A DNA stretch of 64,000 bases from CAZXFH01 sp964640055 (GCA_964640055.1 CAZXFH010000002.1:1-64000); one strand, 5' to 3'. Counted from the stretch's first letter, positions 35,340-44,328 are shown. The notes: generated by a model from the letters alone, not told the origin. Program-made: numbers and translations.

Positions 35340-36636
35340 AAAATGGTGGTATATTGCATGCTTGGTGATAATATTAGCGAGCCTATCATTACCCGGGACA
35401 GCTGCATCCGATCCTGTATTTCTATATATCCTTTCCTTCGATAATCTGGCTCAGGATCCTGAAATTGACTGGCTGAGAGAGGGGTTTGTGGATTTTTTAA
35501 TCAATCATTATCAGGATCAGCCTCGGGTTGAAGCCCAGCCCACTGAAAAACTTAAACAGGTCATCGATCGTCTTGAAAAAAAGCCAAGTTTAAAAGCCTA
35601 CCCGAACTATATTCTGACGGGTAGCTTCGAACGGTCAAAGGGCAGATTTCTGATCTATTTACAATTTACCGATATCCGCGATTGGGAACAGTTTATGGAG
35701 GACAGCGTAGTGATCGGGCAGTCGGATCTGGCCGAAGTAATCCAGGCCCTCAATCAAAAAGTCGATCAGTTATTATTAGGGCATGAACAGGCGCAAGAAA
35801 CAGATAGGGAGAAACCGGTATCCAAACCGAGCTCACTACCTGCTTCCGCAGATCATCAGATCGATTCAGAATTACAGAAAACAAAAACAGAACTAGGTAA
35901 AGTATCTCAGGCAACCCTGGATATATCACAAGCAGTTGAACAGTTTGAAAAACTGCTGCGATCTGAAAAAAAATCAGCGGAATCCATTCCGGCCAAGATA
36001 GTAACTAATAAACAGTCCCCGAGTCAGGCAGAATTGTTCACCGATAAACTCCAGGACTATGTGACGCACAGCGCATCCTTTCAAAATATTTTGGAAACAA
36101 TTGCAGCCCTCTCCTACCATATTGAGATTGACGATCCCTTTATTACCCGCGTACCTATGGAACCACTCCAGGTGGCCTTAAGTTTTAATGTTCATTTCGC
36201 CTTGAACCATGATCTGATTGAAGGCTGGCTGGCGTCTATTCCCTCTGAAAAATCTATCCGGACTAACTATATAGAATATGCTTTTAGTGAGCATCAATTT
36301 ATGTTTAGTGACGCTTTCCTAGCGCAAATTGCCCGTGGGAGATACCGCTATTTTCCAGTGATTATTTTTCAAAGTGACCGGGGTAAAATTTATTATACAA
36401 TCATAGACGTTCCTTTTGAATGTCAACCGAATTCCGACCAGGTAATCGCCTATCAGCGCTTTACTCCTTTGGTTAATCTGACCAGTGGGGCTTGGCGTGT
36501 CAAACTCTATTTGTCCCGCCAAAGCAGTGAATATCAATATAAACTAAAAGTTCCGGTTGATATTTTAAAAAATATAAATAATATTTATGTAGAAATGATG
36601 ACTGAGACCGGTATAATCTCTCAATTTGTTAAGTAA
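35332..36636 (+). CDS. Exported protein with FlgO/TolB-like N-terminal domain
   Basis: A signal peptide (IACLVIILASLSLPGTAA) precedes a region reading LYILSFDNLAQDPEIDWLREG and NYILTGSFERSKGRFLIYLQ, the pattern of FlgO/TolB N-terminal nucleotide-like folds that sum and report lipoprotein signals. A Lys/Glu-rich segment (about residues 180-215) with coiled-coil character follows, then a beta-rich C-terminal part I cannot place. AAAGGGG before the ATG is a good ribosome site, inside the end of gltX. It may belong with the downstream receiver and sensor genes (41-base gap). Function unknown. Confidence 0.6.
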   Translation: MPRKWWYIACLVIILASLSLPGTAASDPVFLYILSFDNLAQDPEIDWLREGFVDFLINHYQDQPRVEAQPTEKLKQVIDRLEKKPSLKAYPNYILTGSFERSKGRFLIYLQFTDIRDWEQFMEDSVVIGQSDLAEVIQALNQKVDQLLLGHEQAQETDREKPVSKPSSLPASADHQIDSELQKTKTELGKVSQATLDISQAVEQFEKLLRSEKKSAESIPAKIVTNKQSPSQAELFTDKLQDYVTHSASFQNILETIAALSYHIEIDDPFITRVPMEPLQVALSFNVHFALNHDLIEGWLASIPSEKSIRTNYIEYAFSEHQFMFSDAFLAQIARGRYRYFPVIIFQSDRGKIYYTIIDVPFECQPNSDQVIAYQRFTPLVNLTSGAWRVKLYLSRQSSEYQYKLKVPVDILKNINNIYVEMMTETGIISQFVK

Positions 36637-36677
36637 CCTGACCGATTTGTTGGTCTTTCACAAATAATGATTACGGT

Positions 36678-37052
36678 TTGAGTGTGGAAAGAAAGAAAAT
36701 ATTAGTTGTTGATGATGAGGCCTTTGTTTGTGAGTTTTTAGAAGAGTTTCTTTCAATCAAAGGTTACTGTGTTGAAACAGTTCTATCGGGGAAAGCTGCC
36801 TTAAGGGCTTTAGATCAGAATAATTTTGACCTGGTAATCCTCGATATTATCATGCCGGAAATGGATGGTACAGAAGTACTGCGTATCATCAATCAAAAAC
36901 AAATAGATGTGCCGGTGTTGATCGTATCGGGTATAAAAGATATTTCGATTGCCAAAGAGCTGATCGAATTAGGCGCCATTTCCTTTGTCCCCAAACCCAT
37001 TGATCTCAATACCCTCGAAGAAAATGTCCTGATCAATATCGGTGAACCATAA
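36678..37052 (+). CDS. Stand-alone response-regulator receiver protein
   Basis: 124 residues, one receiver domain: acidic residues in LVVDDEAFV, phosphoacceptor Asp in LVILDIIMPEMDG, LIVSGIKD and Lys in FVPKPIDLN. The start is non-ATG: TTG at 36678 or GTG at 36684 (MERKKILVVDD); neither has a strong ribosome site. There is no output domain, so it should act by protein contact. It precedes the PhnD/PAS protein by 47 bases or less. Confidence 0.82.
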   Translation: MSVERKKILVVDDEAFVCEFLEEFLSIKGYCVETVLSGKAALRALDQNNFDLVILDIIMPEMDGTEVLRIINQKQIDVPVLIVSGIKDISIAKELIELGAISFVPKPIDLNTLEENVLINIGEP

Positions 37053-37099
37053 AATGTCAAACAGTCTCTACCAGAGTGCTTAATGTATTATTGGCTTTT

Positions 37100-38344
37100 A
37101 TGAAAAAAATTATCTGTTATATACCTACCCCATTTCTCAGTGATAACCTGTTTGGTTTGGTGGATGATTTTTTCAAGTATTTGGGAAGTAAGTTAAAGTT
37201 ACAATTTACGTTAAAGGAAATCAGTTACCTGTCCGCATCCCTTGATAAAATCGCTATGGGCGGTAATTATTGCTTTTATATGCCGACTATAGAAGCGGCT
37301 TATTTAGAAAAAAAATACGGTTATACACCGCTATTAAAAGTCGGTCATTCAGAATCAAAAAATGTACTGGTTTGTCATCAAAAATCCGGAATCAACTCCC
37401 TGTCGCAATTAGAGGAACAGCCGATTGCGATTAATAAATTTGAACCCTGGTACATTACCAATCCAATCGTTAAATATTTAATAGCCAACGCTAATATTAA
37501 GGAATTTAGATCTGATTATCATCACCAATCCACTGATTCTGACGAACTGATAAACCAGCTGCTTGATAAATCCATGAAGGCTGCAATCATTACCGATCAG
37601 GCATTAAATTCGGTCGATGGAGATAAGAAGTTTAAGTTACGAGTGATTGGCGAGATTCCGCATATTACCGAATTAAATTTTTTACTCTATCCTAACCTGA
37701 AAGTGAGGAATTACAATAAATTAAAAAATATCTCCAAATATTGGCTGCAAGATAAAAAATCTCTCTTGAGAAAATATCATCACTTCATTGAATATACTCA
37801 GTCGGTTCAAAATGAATTACTCAGGGATGCCATTGCTGCCCTAGGATATACACCTGAAGACTACATCGCTGAGAAAAAGAATCGCTACCAAACGGTCGCT
37901 TGTTTGAGAACCACTCAAATGCTTACTGAAATACAGGACAAACTGGAGCGGCAGACGCTTTTCAATGAAAAGCTGATCAAAATGTATCGTCAGATAAAAA
38001 AGGACCGCGATGATCTATCGGAAACCTTGACCTATACTCCGGACAAATATATTCTTTTTCTGACCAGTGGTAAAATTATCGGAACTTCTCGGAGTTTTAA
38101 CCAGACGTTCGGTTTCAATCGCCGGGATCTGGTCAACCGTCGGATTACTGAAATATTAACTTCGGATTTAAGTTCTTCCTTTAATAAGCTAATCGATCAG
38201 ATAGACCATGGCTTGATCAGTTCGTTCACGGTTAAAATTAATAAGGCTGAGGGTTCGGCGGTGGAAAGTAAGATGTATTTCAGTGTTATGGAATTAGAAA
38301 ATGAAAAAGTAATCTTAGGCAGAGTATTAAATGCCAAACAATAG
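37100..38344 (+). CDS. Cytoplasmic PhnD-fold ligand-binding domain fused to PAS domain
   Basis: The first 250 or so residues look like a periplasmic phosphonate-binding (PhnD/SBP) fold: ICYIPTPFLSDNLFGLVDDF, MGGNYCFYMPTIEAAYLEKK, LLKVGHSESKNVLVCHQKSG and LKVRNYNKLKNI. There is no signal peptide. A coiled linker (LTEIQDKLERQTLFNEKL) leads to a PAS domain (TSGKIIGTSRSFNQTFGF, RRDLVNRRITEILTSDL). No kinase, cyclase or HTH domain is attached. It probably senses a ligand and passes the signal by protein contact, perhaps to the receiver gene before it. The start could also be GTG 37076; ribosome sites are weak for both. Confidence 0.62.
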   Translation: MKKIICYIPTPFLSDNLFGLVDDFFKYLGSKLKLQFTLKEISYLSASLDKIAMGGNYCFYMPTIEAAYLEKKYGYTPLLKVGHSESKNVLVCHQKSGINSLSQLEEQPIAINKFEPWYITNPIVKYLIANANIKEFRSDYHHQSTDSDELINQLLDKSMKAAIITDQALNSVDGDKKFKLRVIGEIPHITELNFLLYPNLKVRNYNKLKNISKYWLQDKKSLLRKYHHFIEYTQSVQNELLRDAIAALGYTPEDYIAEKKNRYQTVACLRTTQMLTEIQDKLERQTLFNEKLIKMYRQIKKDRDDLSETLTYTPDKYILFLTSGKIIGTSRSFNQTFGFNRRDLVNRRITEILTSDLSSSFNKLIDQIDHGLISSFTVKINKAEGSAVESKMYFSVMELENEKVILGRVLNAKQ

Positions 38345-38362
38345 TAATAGCGAGGAGAAGAT

Positions 38363-40675
38363 ATGCAAAAAAGTATCAAATTAAGTATGCTTGTATTCAT
38401 TATTTGCTGGGTTAATGTCGGTTTATATGCCCAGCCAAATTTTGCCACCATCATAAAAAAGAGTGGTACTGTAAATGTAAGGCGGTCCGCGGATAATAGT
38501 TTTACCACACCGGCTGAAGCCAGTATGGGATTATTTAAAGGTGATGCACTTCGTACGGATGAGAATAGTTACGCGGCTTTAATTTTTAACAGTGACAAGA
38601 GTTTGCTGAAAATACGGGAAGATTCTGAAATCGAGATCCAGGAAAAATTCGCTATGCGCACCGTCAAAGTATCCCAGGGTAAAATACTCACCAAAGTGAC
38701 ACCGGGTGTCAGCACTTCTTATAGGGTTGAGACCCCCACCTCGGTGGCTTCGGTCAAGGGGACGGAATTCTGGATCATCTCTTCGCCACAGCATGGCGAT
38801 CGTTTTTACGGAATATCGGGACAGGTAGATATTATTAATCTGATCACTGGCAATGAAGTTCTTTTGGAAGAGGGTAATATGGTGATCTCAACCCCGGGTG
38901 GTGAATTGGTAACGATCCCGGTAGATCCGGAGGAATTGCCCGAAGATCCGGAAGAAACGCCGGAAAGTGAGGCCCCAACCCCTGAAGAACAACCGGCAGA
39001 GGAGACCGAATCCGCAGCCACCGAACCCGGGGAAACAGAGGAACCACCGGCAACACCGCCTAGTTCTACTGCAGATGTGGCTTCCATGTCGCAACAGGAA
39101 TTAGAGACAGAAGAAGAGGCTCAGCCATCTGTAGAGGGGGAGGCTGAACGCCCCTGGGATCTGGGCGTCGGCTTGGGATCGGTCACCATTGATGGCCAGA
39201 TCTACAACCAAATCTCTCTGCGTCCGGAAATACAATTTGGAAAACTGGGTGTAGGCCTCGATCTGATGCTGTATATGGATGAGAAAGGCAATATCCGCAA
39301 AGAGGAATGGGATCAATTTTCCGATTATCTTGATAAGCTGTATTATTTGCGATGGGGACAGCCTGGCGATCCCTTCTTCACCAGGATCGGCGCCCTGGAA
39401 AATGTGACTCTGGGTTATGGCATTCTGATGGATGGTTATTCCAATACCACCGAGTACCCGCAAGTGCGCAAAGTTGGCGTCCATTTAGGCATGCAATTCG
39501 ATAATTTAGGCTGGGAAGCCTTTGTAGCCAACTTTAAGGAAATCATGGGCCCGGGATTGGTCGCCGGAAGAGTCACCTATCAGCCCTTAAAGAAACTGCC
39601 CCTCCAATTCGGCGGTTCTCTAGTGGCGGATATTAACCAATATAAAGGGCTGACCGATACTGATGGTGATTATGTACCGGATGTATTTGATGCCTTTCCC
39701 CGTACCGAGTTTGAGCTACCTCAACAGTATCCCGCTGGGGATTTTGGTTACAATCCTGAACAGACCCTGAAAGGTGACAAGTATGCCCTTGACAGTGATA
39801 AAGACGGTATTCCCGATGAAATCGATCGTGATATTGACGGTGATGGATACCCGGACAATTTCGATGATCCCAATCGTAATTTTGATACCAACGTGGAAAA
39901 GGATCCGGATCCCTTTAATACCGAGGATCAGCGTAAAATGTTGGCCGCTGTGGCTTTTGATGTCGGCTACCCGGTTCTGAACATGAACTTCCTGAATTTG
40001 CATGTCTACGGGCAAGCCGGTACCTTTATCCCCACAAAAATCGAAGAATATAAAACTCATGATAAATTTACACCCGGATGGGGGATCGCAGCGCCTGGCC
40101 TACGGGCCAATATTATCAAGATCATCAATGCCAGTGTCGAATATCGCTATTCCGGCGGAAATTTTCTGTATAACTTCTGGGATCGTGCCTATGATTTTGA
40201 ACGTGTATCTACTCGTCGCCGCTACGACCAGGCGGGCAATCAGACAGGTGATTTGTGGGTTTATACCAAGGATCAAATGAAATTGCAGAATGATCCCATG
40301 CAGGGGGTTTTTGGCTCTCTGAATGTGAATGTACTTGATTATGTGGTTCTCGGCAGCTATTACCAGCATATGACCACCGGAGAGGATGAAGTACGCAGTT
40401 TTATGGCCACTGCGTCCATTCCCCAGGGGAAAATACCTAAGCTGGCCGAAGCCGTGGGCTTTTACCAGCGTAACAATGATGTTAATCCTTTTCGATTTAC
40501 GGAGCCTTCCGAAAATACAATTCTGGGATATAAAGTTGGATTTGAATTAGGCGGTGGTGCAATTCTGTACTATAAATTTCAGAAAACCTACCGGGATCTG
40601 GATGGTGATGGGGAAATAGATCCCAAAGATGAATCGATTACGCTCAATACCATTGAAACCGGATTTAGTTTTTAA
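38363..40675 (+). CDS. FecR-domain protein with calcium-binding repeats and outer-membrane barrel
   Basis: A 770-residue exported protein. The signal peptide ends near LYAQ. A FecR domain follows (KKSGTVNVRRSADNSF, FKGDALRTDENSYAALIF, TPTSVASVKGTEFWI), then a Pro/Glu-rich linker at about residues 190-255. The C-terminal half is barrel-like and contains thrombospondin type 3-like Asp repeats: TDTDGDYVPDVFDAFP, DSDKDGIPDEIDRD and IDGDGYPDNFDD. It ends ITLNTIETGFSF with a final aromatic. GAGGAGAAG before the ATG is a good ribosome site. Gene order suggests an envelope output of the receiver/PhnD-PAS pair. Confidence 0.7.
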   Translation: MQKSIKLSMLVFIICWVNVGLYAQPNFATIIKKSGTVNVRRSADNSFTTPAEASMGLFKGDALRTDENSYAALIFNSDKSLLKIREDSEIEIQEKFAMRTVKVSQGKILTKVTPGVSTSYRVETPTSVASVKGTEFWIISSPQHGDRFYGISGQVDIINLITGNEVLLEEGNMVISTPGGELVTIPVDPEELPEDPEETPESEAPTPEEQPAEETESAATEPGETEEPPATPPSSTADVASMSQQELETEEEAQPSVEGEAERPWDLGVGLGSVTIDGQIYNQISLRPEIQFGKLGVGLDLMLYMDEKGNIRKEEWDQFSDYLDKLYYLRWGQPGDPFFTRIGALENVTLGYGILMDGYSNTTEYPQVRKVGVHLGMQFDNLGWEAFVANFKEIMGPGLVAGRVTYQPLKKLPLQFGGSLVADINQYKGLTDTDGDYVPDVFDAFPRTEFELPQQYPAGDFGYNPEQTLKGDKYALDSDKDGIPDEIDRDIDGDGYPDNFDDPNRNFDTNVEKDPDPFNTEDQRKMLAAVAFDVGYPVLNMNFLNLHVYGQAGTFIPTKIEEYKTHDKFTPGWGIAAPGLRANIIKIINASVEYRYSGGNFLYNFWDRAYDFERVSTRRRYDQAGNQTGDLWVYTKDQMKLQNDPMQGVFGSLNVNVLDYVVLGSYYQHMTTGEDEVRSFMATASIPQGKIPKLAEAVGFYQRNNDVNPFRFTEPSENTILGYKVGFELGGGAILYYKFQKTYRDLDGDGEIDPKDESITLNTIETGFSF

Positions 40676-40703
40676 CCCGATTTGTGATTTATAGCTATTA
40701 AAA

Positions 40704-40735
40704 AAGGGGCGTACTTTAGGTTAAGTACGTCCCTT
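40704..40735 (+). terminator. Intrinsic terminator after the FecR-barrel gene
   Basis: AAGGGGCGTACTT and AAGTACGTCCCTT form a 13-bp stem (one G-T pair) with loop TAGGTT, followed by ATTAAAATTT. The T-run is imperfect. It closes the 35332-40675 group. Confidence 0.75.
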
Positions 40736-40760
40736 ATTAAAATTTAAACAGAGGGCTTGC

Positions 40761-41597
40761 GTGTCCCGTAGCTACCATGAGAAAATAATCCGGATGTTAT
40801 TGTTTATTCTGGCCTGCACCTGTTTTTTAACTGCTCAGCAGGTGCTTGGTTTGCATAACAGTGTCGGCCGGATTATTGACCCTGATGAAAATGAACAATA
40901 CAATTTATTCCCTGGTATCACCGATTTTATTCACGCCCGCTGCATTCAATTATCTAGTGGCCAATTTATTGTGCAGATCAGGCACAGTCAGAACGGCAGT
41001 ATTAAAACCATCGTCAGATCCCTGGATGATACCGGATATAAACATCTTATCAAGCAGATTACAGAGACTGAGGGACAGCACCAAAAAGAGTCACTGCCGA
41101 TATATTCACCTCGGGATCGATTGATTATGGAAATTCCGGAGAACAGGTTTTGTCAAATTACTCTCAGAGACAAGTCCCGGGTCAAAGGTGTTTTTGATGG
41201 CTATCAACAAAATCATCTCTTTCTCTGGCAGGATAAAAGCCTGGAAAAAATCCCAGTTCATGATATCGTCAAAATCAAGTACTACCCCGATTATCAGCGG
41301 GATCCATGTGTTTTATGGGGGAGTATTATGGTGGGTGCCTTAGCGGGTCATTTGGTTTTCAATGGGTTGAGCTGGGCCATCAATATTTCAAATTACCGGC
41401 GGATTTTCAATGCCACACTGGGCGCTTCGCTAGGCACGGCCGTGGGGTATTATGCTTTTCCACTGGTTAACGAACAAATATTATTGAGCTATTCGATTGA
41501 ATTAGCGCACAATCGGAAAAAACTTGATCCTTTTCACAATTTATTGTATAGTATAAAAGATTTTATGAGGAGCATATGGCTAAAGAAAGACGCGTAA
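40761..41597 (+). CDS. Exported or membrane protein of unknown function with LSm-like beta segment
   Basis: A signal-anchor (MLLFILACTCFLTAQQVLG) is followed by a region with FCQITLRDKSRVKGVFDGY and HLFLWQDKSLEKIPVHDIV, which alternates strands like LSm/SH3 folds. Two further hydrophobic segments (WGSIMVGALAGHLVF and ATLGASLGTAVGYYAFPL) follow. I do not recognise the family. It overlaps the next gene by 22 bases and probably forms an operon with it. Confidence 0.55.
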   Translation: MSRSYHEKIIRMLLFILACTCFLTAQQVLGLHNSVGRIIDPDENEQYNLFPGITDFIHARCIQLSSGQFIVQIRHSQNGSIKTIVRSLDDTGYKHLIKQITETEGQHQKESLPIYSPRDRLIMEIPENRFCQITLRDKSRVKGVFDGYQQNHLFLWQDKSLEKIPVHDIVKIKYYPDYQRDPCVLWGSIMVGALAGHLVFNGLSWAINISNYRRIFNATLGASLGTAVGYYAFPLVNEQILLSYSIELAHNRKKLDPFHNLLYSIKDFMRSIWLKKDA

Positions 41598-42091
41598 AGA
41601 AAAAAGACCAGGCAGATGAGGAACAATCGATCAAAGAATTAAATTTAGGGGATAAAAACGATCGTCTGCGTTATATTAATAATCGCCTGGACGATATCAT
41701 GGTCAACATTGGGGGCACTTACGGCAAAAGGCTGACCGATGAATTAATGCAGCGACTTGAAAAAACGATTAAAGATTTTAATGATGATGTCGAACAGATG
41801 CTGGATAAACTGGAGCTTATCAGTAAGAACCGGGAAAAAGAGAAACCACCGGAATCTGATGCACAGGATATCCCGGAAACCGAAACGGCAGAAGCGGATT
41901 TTGAAGAACTCAGTGCCATTGAAAAGCGGTTGGAAAAGGCCGAACAGAAAAAAGAGAAGGAGGCTGAAACCGGAAAACAACCTAAAGCTGAAGAACAAAA
42001 CAAAGAAAAGAAACCGAAATCCAAAGAGAAACCAGCTAAATCAAAGAAAAAATTTGGACTTTTTGGCCAGAAAAAGCAAAAATCTTCTTAA
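41576..42091 (+). CDS. Highly charged coiled-coil protein of unknown function
   Basis: 171 residues. The first half (about 25-80) has heptad-like helix (YINNRLDDIMVNIGG, LMQRLEKTIKDFNDDVEQML). The second half is Lys/Glu-rich with a basic tail (KSKEKPAKSKKKFGLFGQKK), which suggests nucleic acid or membrane contact. GAGGAGCAT upstream of ATG 41576 supports the start, which lies inside the previous gene. No homology recognised. Confidence 0.6.
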   Translation: MAKERRVKKKDQADEEQSIKELNLGDKNDRLRYINNRLDDIMVNIGGTYGKRLTDELMQRLEKTIKDFNDDVEQMLDKLELISKNREKEKPPESDAQDIPETETAEADFEELSAIEKRLEKAEQKKEKEAETGKQPKAEEQNKEKKPKSKEKPAKSKKKFGLFGQKKQKSS

Positions 42092-42325
42092 AGTGATTAT
42101 TTAACCAGAGATGCTATACTAAGAATACTTATCATTCCCTATCCGGAATTTTAATTACTAAAAATACGATTAATAAACTCACGCTGCTTGAAAATAATGT
42201 AGCTGTTTATTATTCCGGGAAACATGGTAATACAGAGAGTGCTTTTTGCGCAATAATTTCCTGAAAATTATGCTTTTGAAAACATAGCTATGTTTGTTAA
42301 TTTTATGCCTTGGTTATTTGGTAAT

Positions 42326-42398
42326 GGGGCTGTAGCTCAGCTGGGAGAGCGTAGCGTTCGCAATGCTAAGGCCGTGGGTTCGATCCCCATCAGCTCCA
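42326..42398 (+). tRNA. tRNA-Ala(CGC)
   Basis: Full cloverleaf: acceptor GGGGCTG pairs with CAGCTCC (one G-T), D arm GCTC/GAGC, anticodon stem TAGCG/TGCTA with loop TTCGCAA (anticodon CGC), T arm GTGGG-TTCGATC-CCCAT. The 3' CCA is not encoded. The SRP RNA follows 24 bases later. Confidence 0.95.
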
Positions 42399-42422
42399 CT
42401 GATTTTTGAGCAATGATCTATT

Positions 42423-42692
42423 GGCCATGCTACACGGGGAGTTAGCGGTGCCCTGTCACCTGCAACCCGCTATAGCAGGGTGGATGCCGGGCTGAGGATC
42501 TTGTCTGGCAGACCGGAGCAGACGGCAAAGCGATGACATTTTCTTTTCTGCGCAACCGATAACCAGTAAACCCCGTCAGGCCCGGAAGGGAGCAGCGGTA
42601 GCTGGTCTGTTTGTGTGCCGTAGAAAGTTGGAAAATTAGCCGCGTCGTTTGTCATGGTTCGTCAGCACGGATTCGAGGTCCGGTGCATGGCC
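42423..42692 (+). ncRNA. ffs: Large (Bacillus-type) signal recognition particle RNA
   Basis: The universally conserved domain IV tip is GTCAGGCCCGGAAGGGAGCA (42575-42594) with the GGAA tetraloop at 42584-42587. The 5' part, GTTAGCGGTGCCCTGT onward to GCAGGGTGGATGCC, matches the Alu-domain segment of long bacterial SRP RNAs. The ends pair: GGCCATGC (42423-42430) with GCATGGCC (42685-42692), then TTTATTTAG. The size is about 270 nt. dnaX starts 20 bases downstream, the order known from Bacillus subtilis. The RNA binds Ffh for co-translational export. Confidence 0.93.
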
Positions 42693-42711
42693 TTTATTTA
42701 GTTGGTTAATT

Positions 42712-44328
42712 ATGAGTTATCAAGTTATCTCACGGAAATATCGGCCCCAGCGGTTCGATGAAATTGTCGGGCAGGAACATATTACCACAACCCTGCAGAA
42801 TGCCATTCAGGCACACCGTATCTCCCACGCCTATTTGTTTACCGGGTCACGGGGTATCGGAAAGACCACTACCGCGCGTATTCTGGCCAAAACCCTCAAT
42901 TGCCTAGAACCCAAGCAGGCCAACCCCTGTAATACCTGCCGGAACTGTAAGGAAATTACCACCGGACGCAGTGTAAATGTTCTGGAGATTGATGGGGCCT
43001 CCAACCGAGGAATCAACGAGATCAGAGATTTACGCGAAAATGTTAAATATCCCCCCTCCCAGGCCAATTACCGCATTTTTATCATCGATGAAGTTCATAT
43101 GCTGACCAAAGAGGCTTTCAATGCACTTCTGAAAACTTTGGAAGAACCGCCACCGCATGTGATATTTATCTTTGCTACGACCGAACCGAGTAAGGTTCCG
43201 GAAACCATCATTTCCCGCTGTCAGCGTTATGATTTTCACCGCATACCGGTGGAAAAAATTGTTCCCCAACTCGAATATATTGCTCAAGAGGAAAAGGTCG
43301 AAATCCTCCGTGATATCCTGATTCTGATCGCTAAAAAAGTCGAAGGCGGAATGCGGGATGCGGAAAGTTTACTAGATCAGGTCATTTCCTTTTCCGGTAA
43401 AAAAGTGAAAATTGAGGATGCTCAGCGCATTCTGGGGCTGATTGATTATAACTATTTTATGGAGTTGAGCAAATTAGTACTTCAGCAGGATCGTGCAGCG
43501 CTGGTCAAAAGAGCCCATGAGGTTTTCAATAAAGGGGTGGAAGTGGGCGAATTTTTAGCTGGTCTGGGTGAACATTTCCGAAATCTGCTCATTGCCAAAA
43601 CCACAGGTTCCGTCGAAATGATAGACCTGCCTGCAGAGATGAAATCGAAATATATAGCGGAAGCGGATCAGTGGAATTCCGGTGATCTGCTCCGGTTGAT
43701 CCAGTTGACTACTGATGCCAAAGTGAATTTAAAATCAGCCCTCAATCAACGGACCCATTTGGAGCTTTTACTGTTAAAAATGGGCTCATTGGATAAAACC
43801 ATTACAATCCAACAACTCATCCAAGCCATAGAATCCGGTGGGACATCGCGCAAAAACACGACGTTGACCTCGAAACCGGTCTCATCCTCTGGTATGCATT
43901 CTGTCAAGGAAGGAAAGCCGCATTCTAAAACAGGACAGGTGTCTAAGGAGGCCGGGGAACAACAAACCGATTCTCAGCATGATGATGCAGGGGATCTGAA
44001 AAAAATAAAACAACATTGGGAAAAAATCATTGAAGAGGTCAGGCAAACCAATGTATCCCTAGCAACTTTTTTAAAGCATGGGGAACCCCATCAGATCAAG
44101 CACAATACACTGGCAATCACTTTCCATAAAAGTGCTGATTTTCAACGTCAAAATGTAAAAAATAAAGCCAATGTTATCGAAAAAGCCATCCGGAAATTGA
44201 TTGGCCGCAGCCTACGCATCAAATGTATCCTCTCCAACCAAAACTCTAAGATAATACCCGATACCAAGGAGGTTGATGAAATGGCGGAAAAGCTGGCCAA
44301 GGATTTCGATGGCGAAATAATTGTTTAA
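42712..44328 (+). CDS. dnaX: DNA polymerase III subunit tau (and possibly gamma)
   Basis: 538 residues. The start is ATG 42712 (MSYQVISRKYRPQRFDEIVG); longer frames reach into the SRP RNA. Domains I-III of the clamp loader: Walker A GSRGIGKT (45-52), zinc cysteines C64, C73, C76, C79, FIIDEVHMLTKEAFNALLK and TTEPSKVPETIISRCQ. After a linker (about 390-430), the C-terminal part should bind polymerase. At codons 430-431 there is a seven-A run (43999-44005) preceded by AGGGG, where a -1 shift would give a product of about 440 residues. ebfC follows 14 bases later. Confidence 0.94.
   Translation: MSYQVISRKYRPQRFDEIVGQEHITTTLQNAIQAHRISHAYLFTGSRGIGKTTTARILAKTLNCLEPKQANPCNTCRNCKEITTGRSVNVLEIDGASNRGINEIRDLRENVKYPPSQANYRIFIIDEVHMLTKEAFNALLKTLEEPPPHVIFIFATTEPSKVPETIISRCQRYDFHRIPVEKIVPQLEYIAQEEKVEILRDILILIAKKVEGGMRDAESLLDQVISFSGKKVKIEDAQRILGLIDYNYFMELSKLVLQQDRAALVKRAHEVFNKGVEVGEFLAGLGEHFRNLLIAKTTGSVEMIDLPAEMKSKYIAEADQWNSGDLLRLIQLTTDAKVNLKSALNQRTHLELLLLKMGSLDKTITIQQLIQAIESGGTSRKNTTLTSKPVSSSGMHSVKEGKPHSKTGQVSKEAGEQQTDSQHDDAGDLKKIKQHWEKIIEEVRQTNVSLATFLKHGEPHQIKHNTLAITFHKSADFQRQNVKNKANVIEKAIRKLIGRSLRIKCILSNQNSKIIPDTKEVDEMAEKLAKDFDGEIIV

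Noticed and set aside
37053..37082. Nine-codon mini frame ahead of the PhnD-PAS gene
   Set aside because: Too short to support from sequence alone; its stop overlaps an out-of-frame ATG and there is no ribosome site.
38806..39094. Several antisense frames over the Pro/Glu-rich linker of the FecR protein
   Set aside because: Low-complexity sense codons create open antisense frames; no independent evidence.
42649..42711. Upstream extension of dnaX
   Set aside because: It would be coded inside the SRP RNA 3' end; ATG 42712 gives the conserved MSYQVISRKYRP start.
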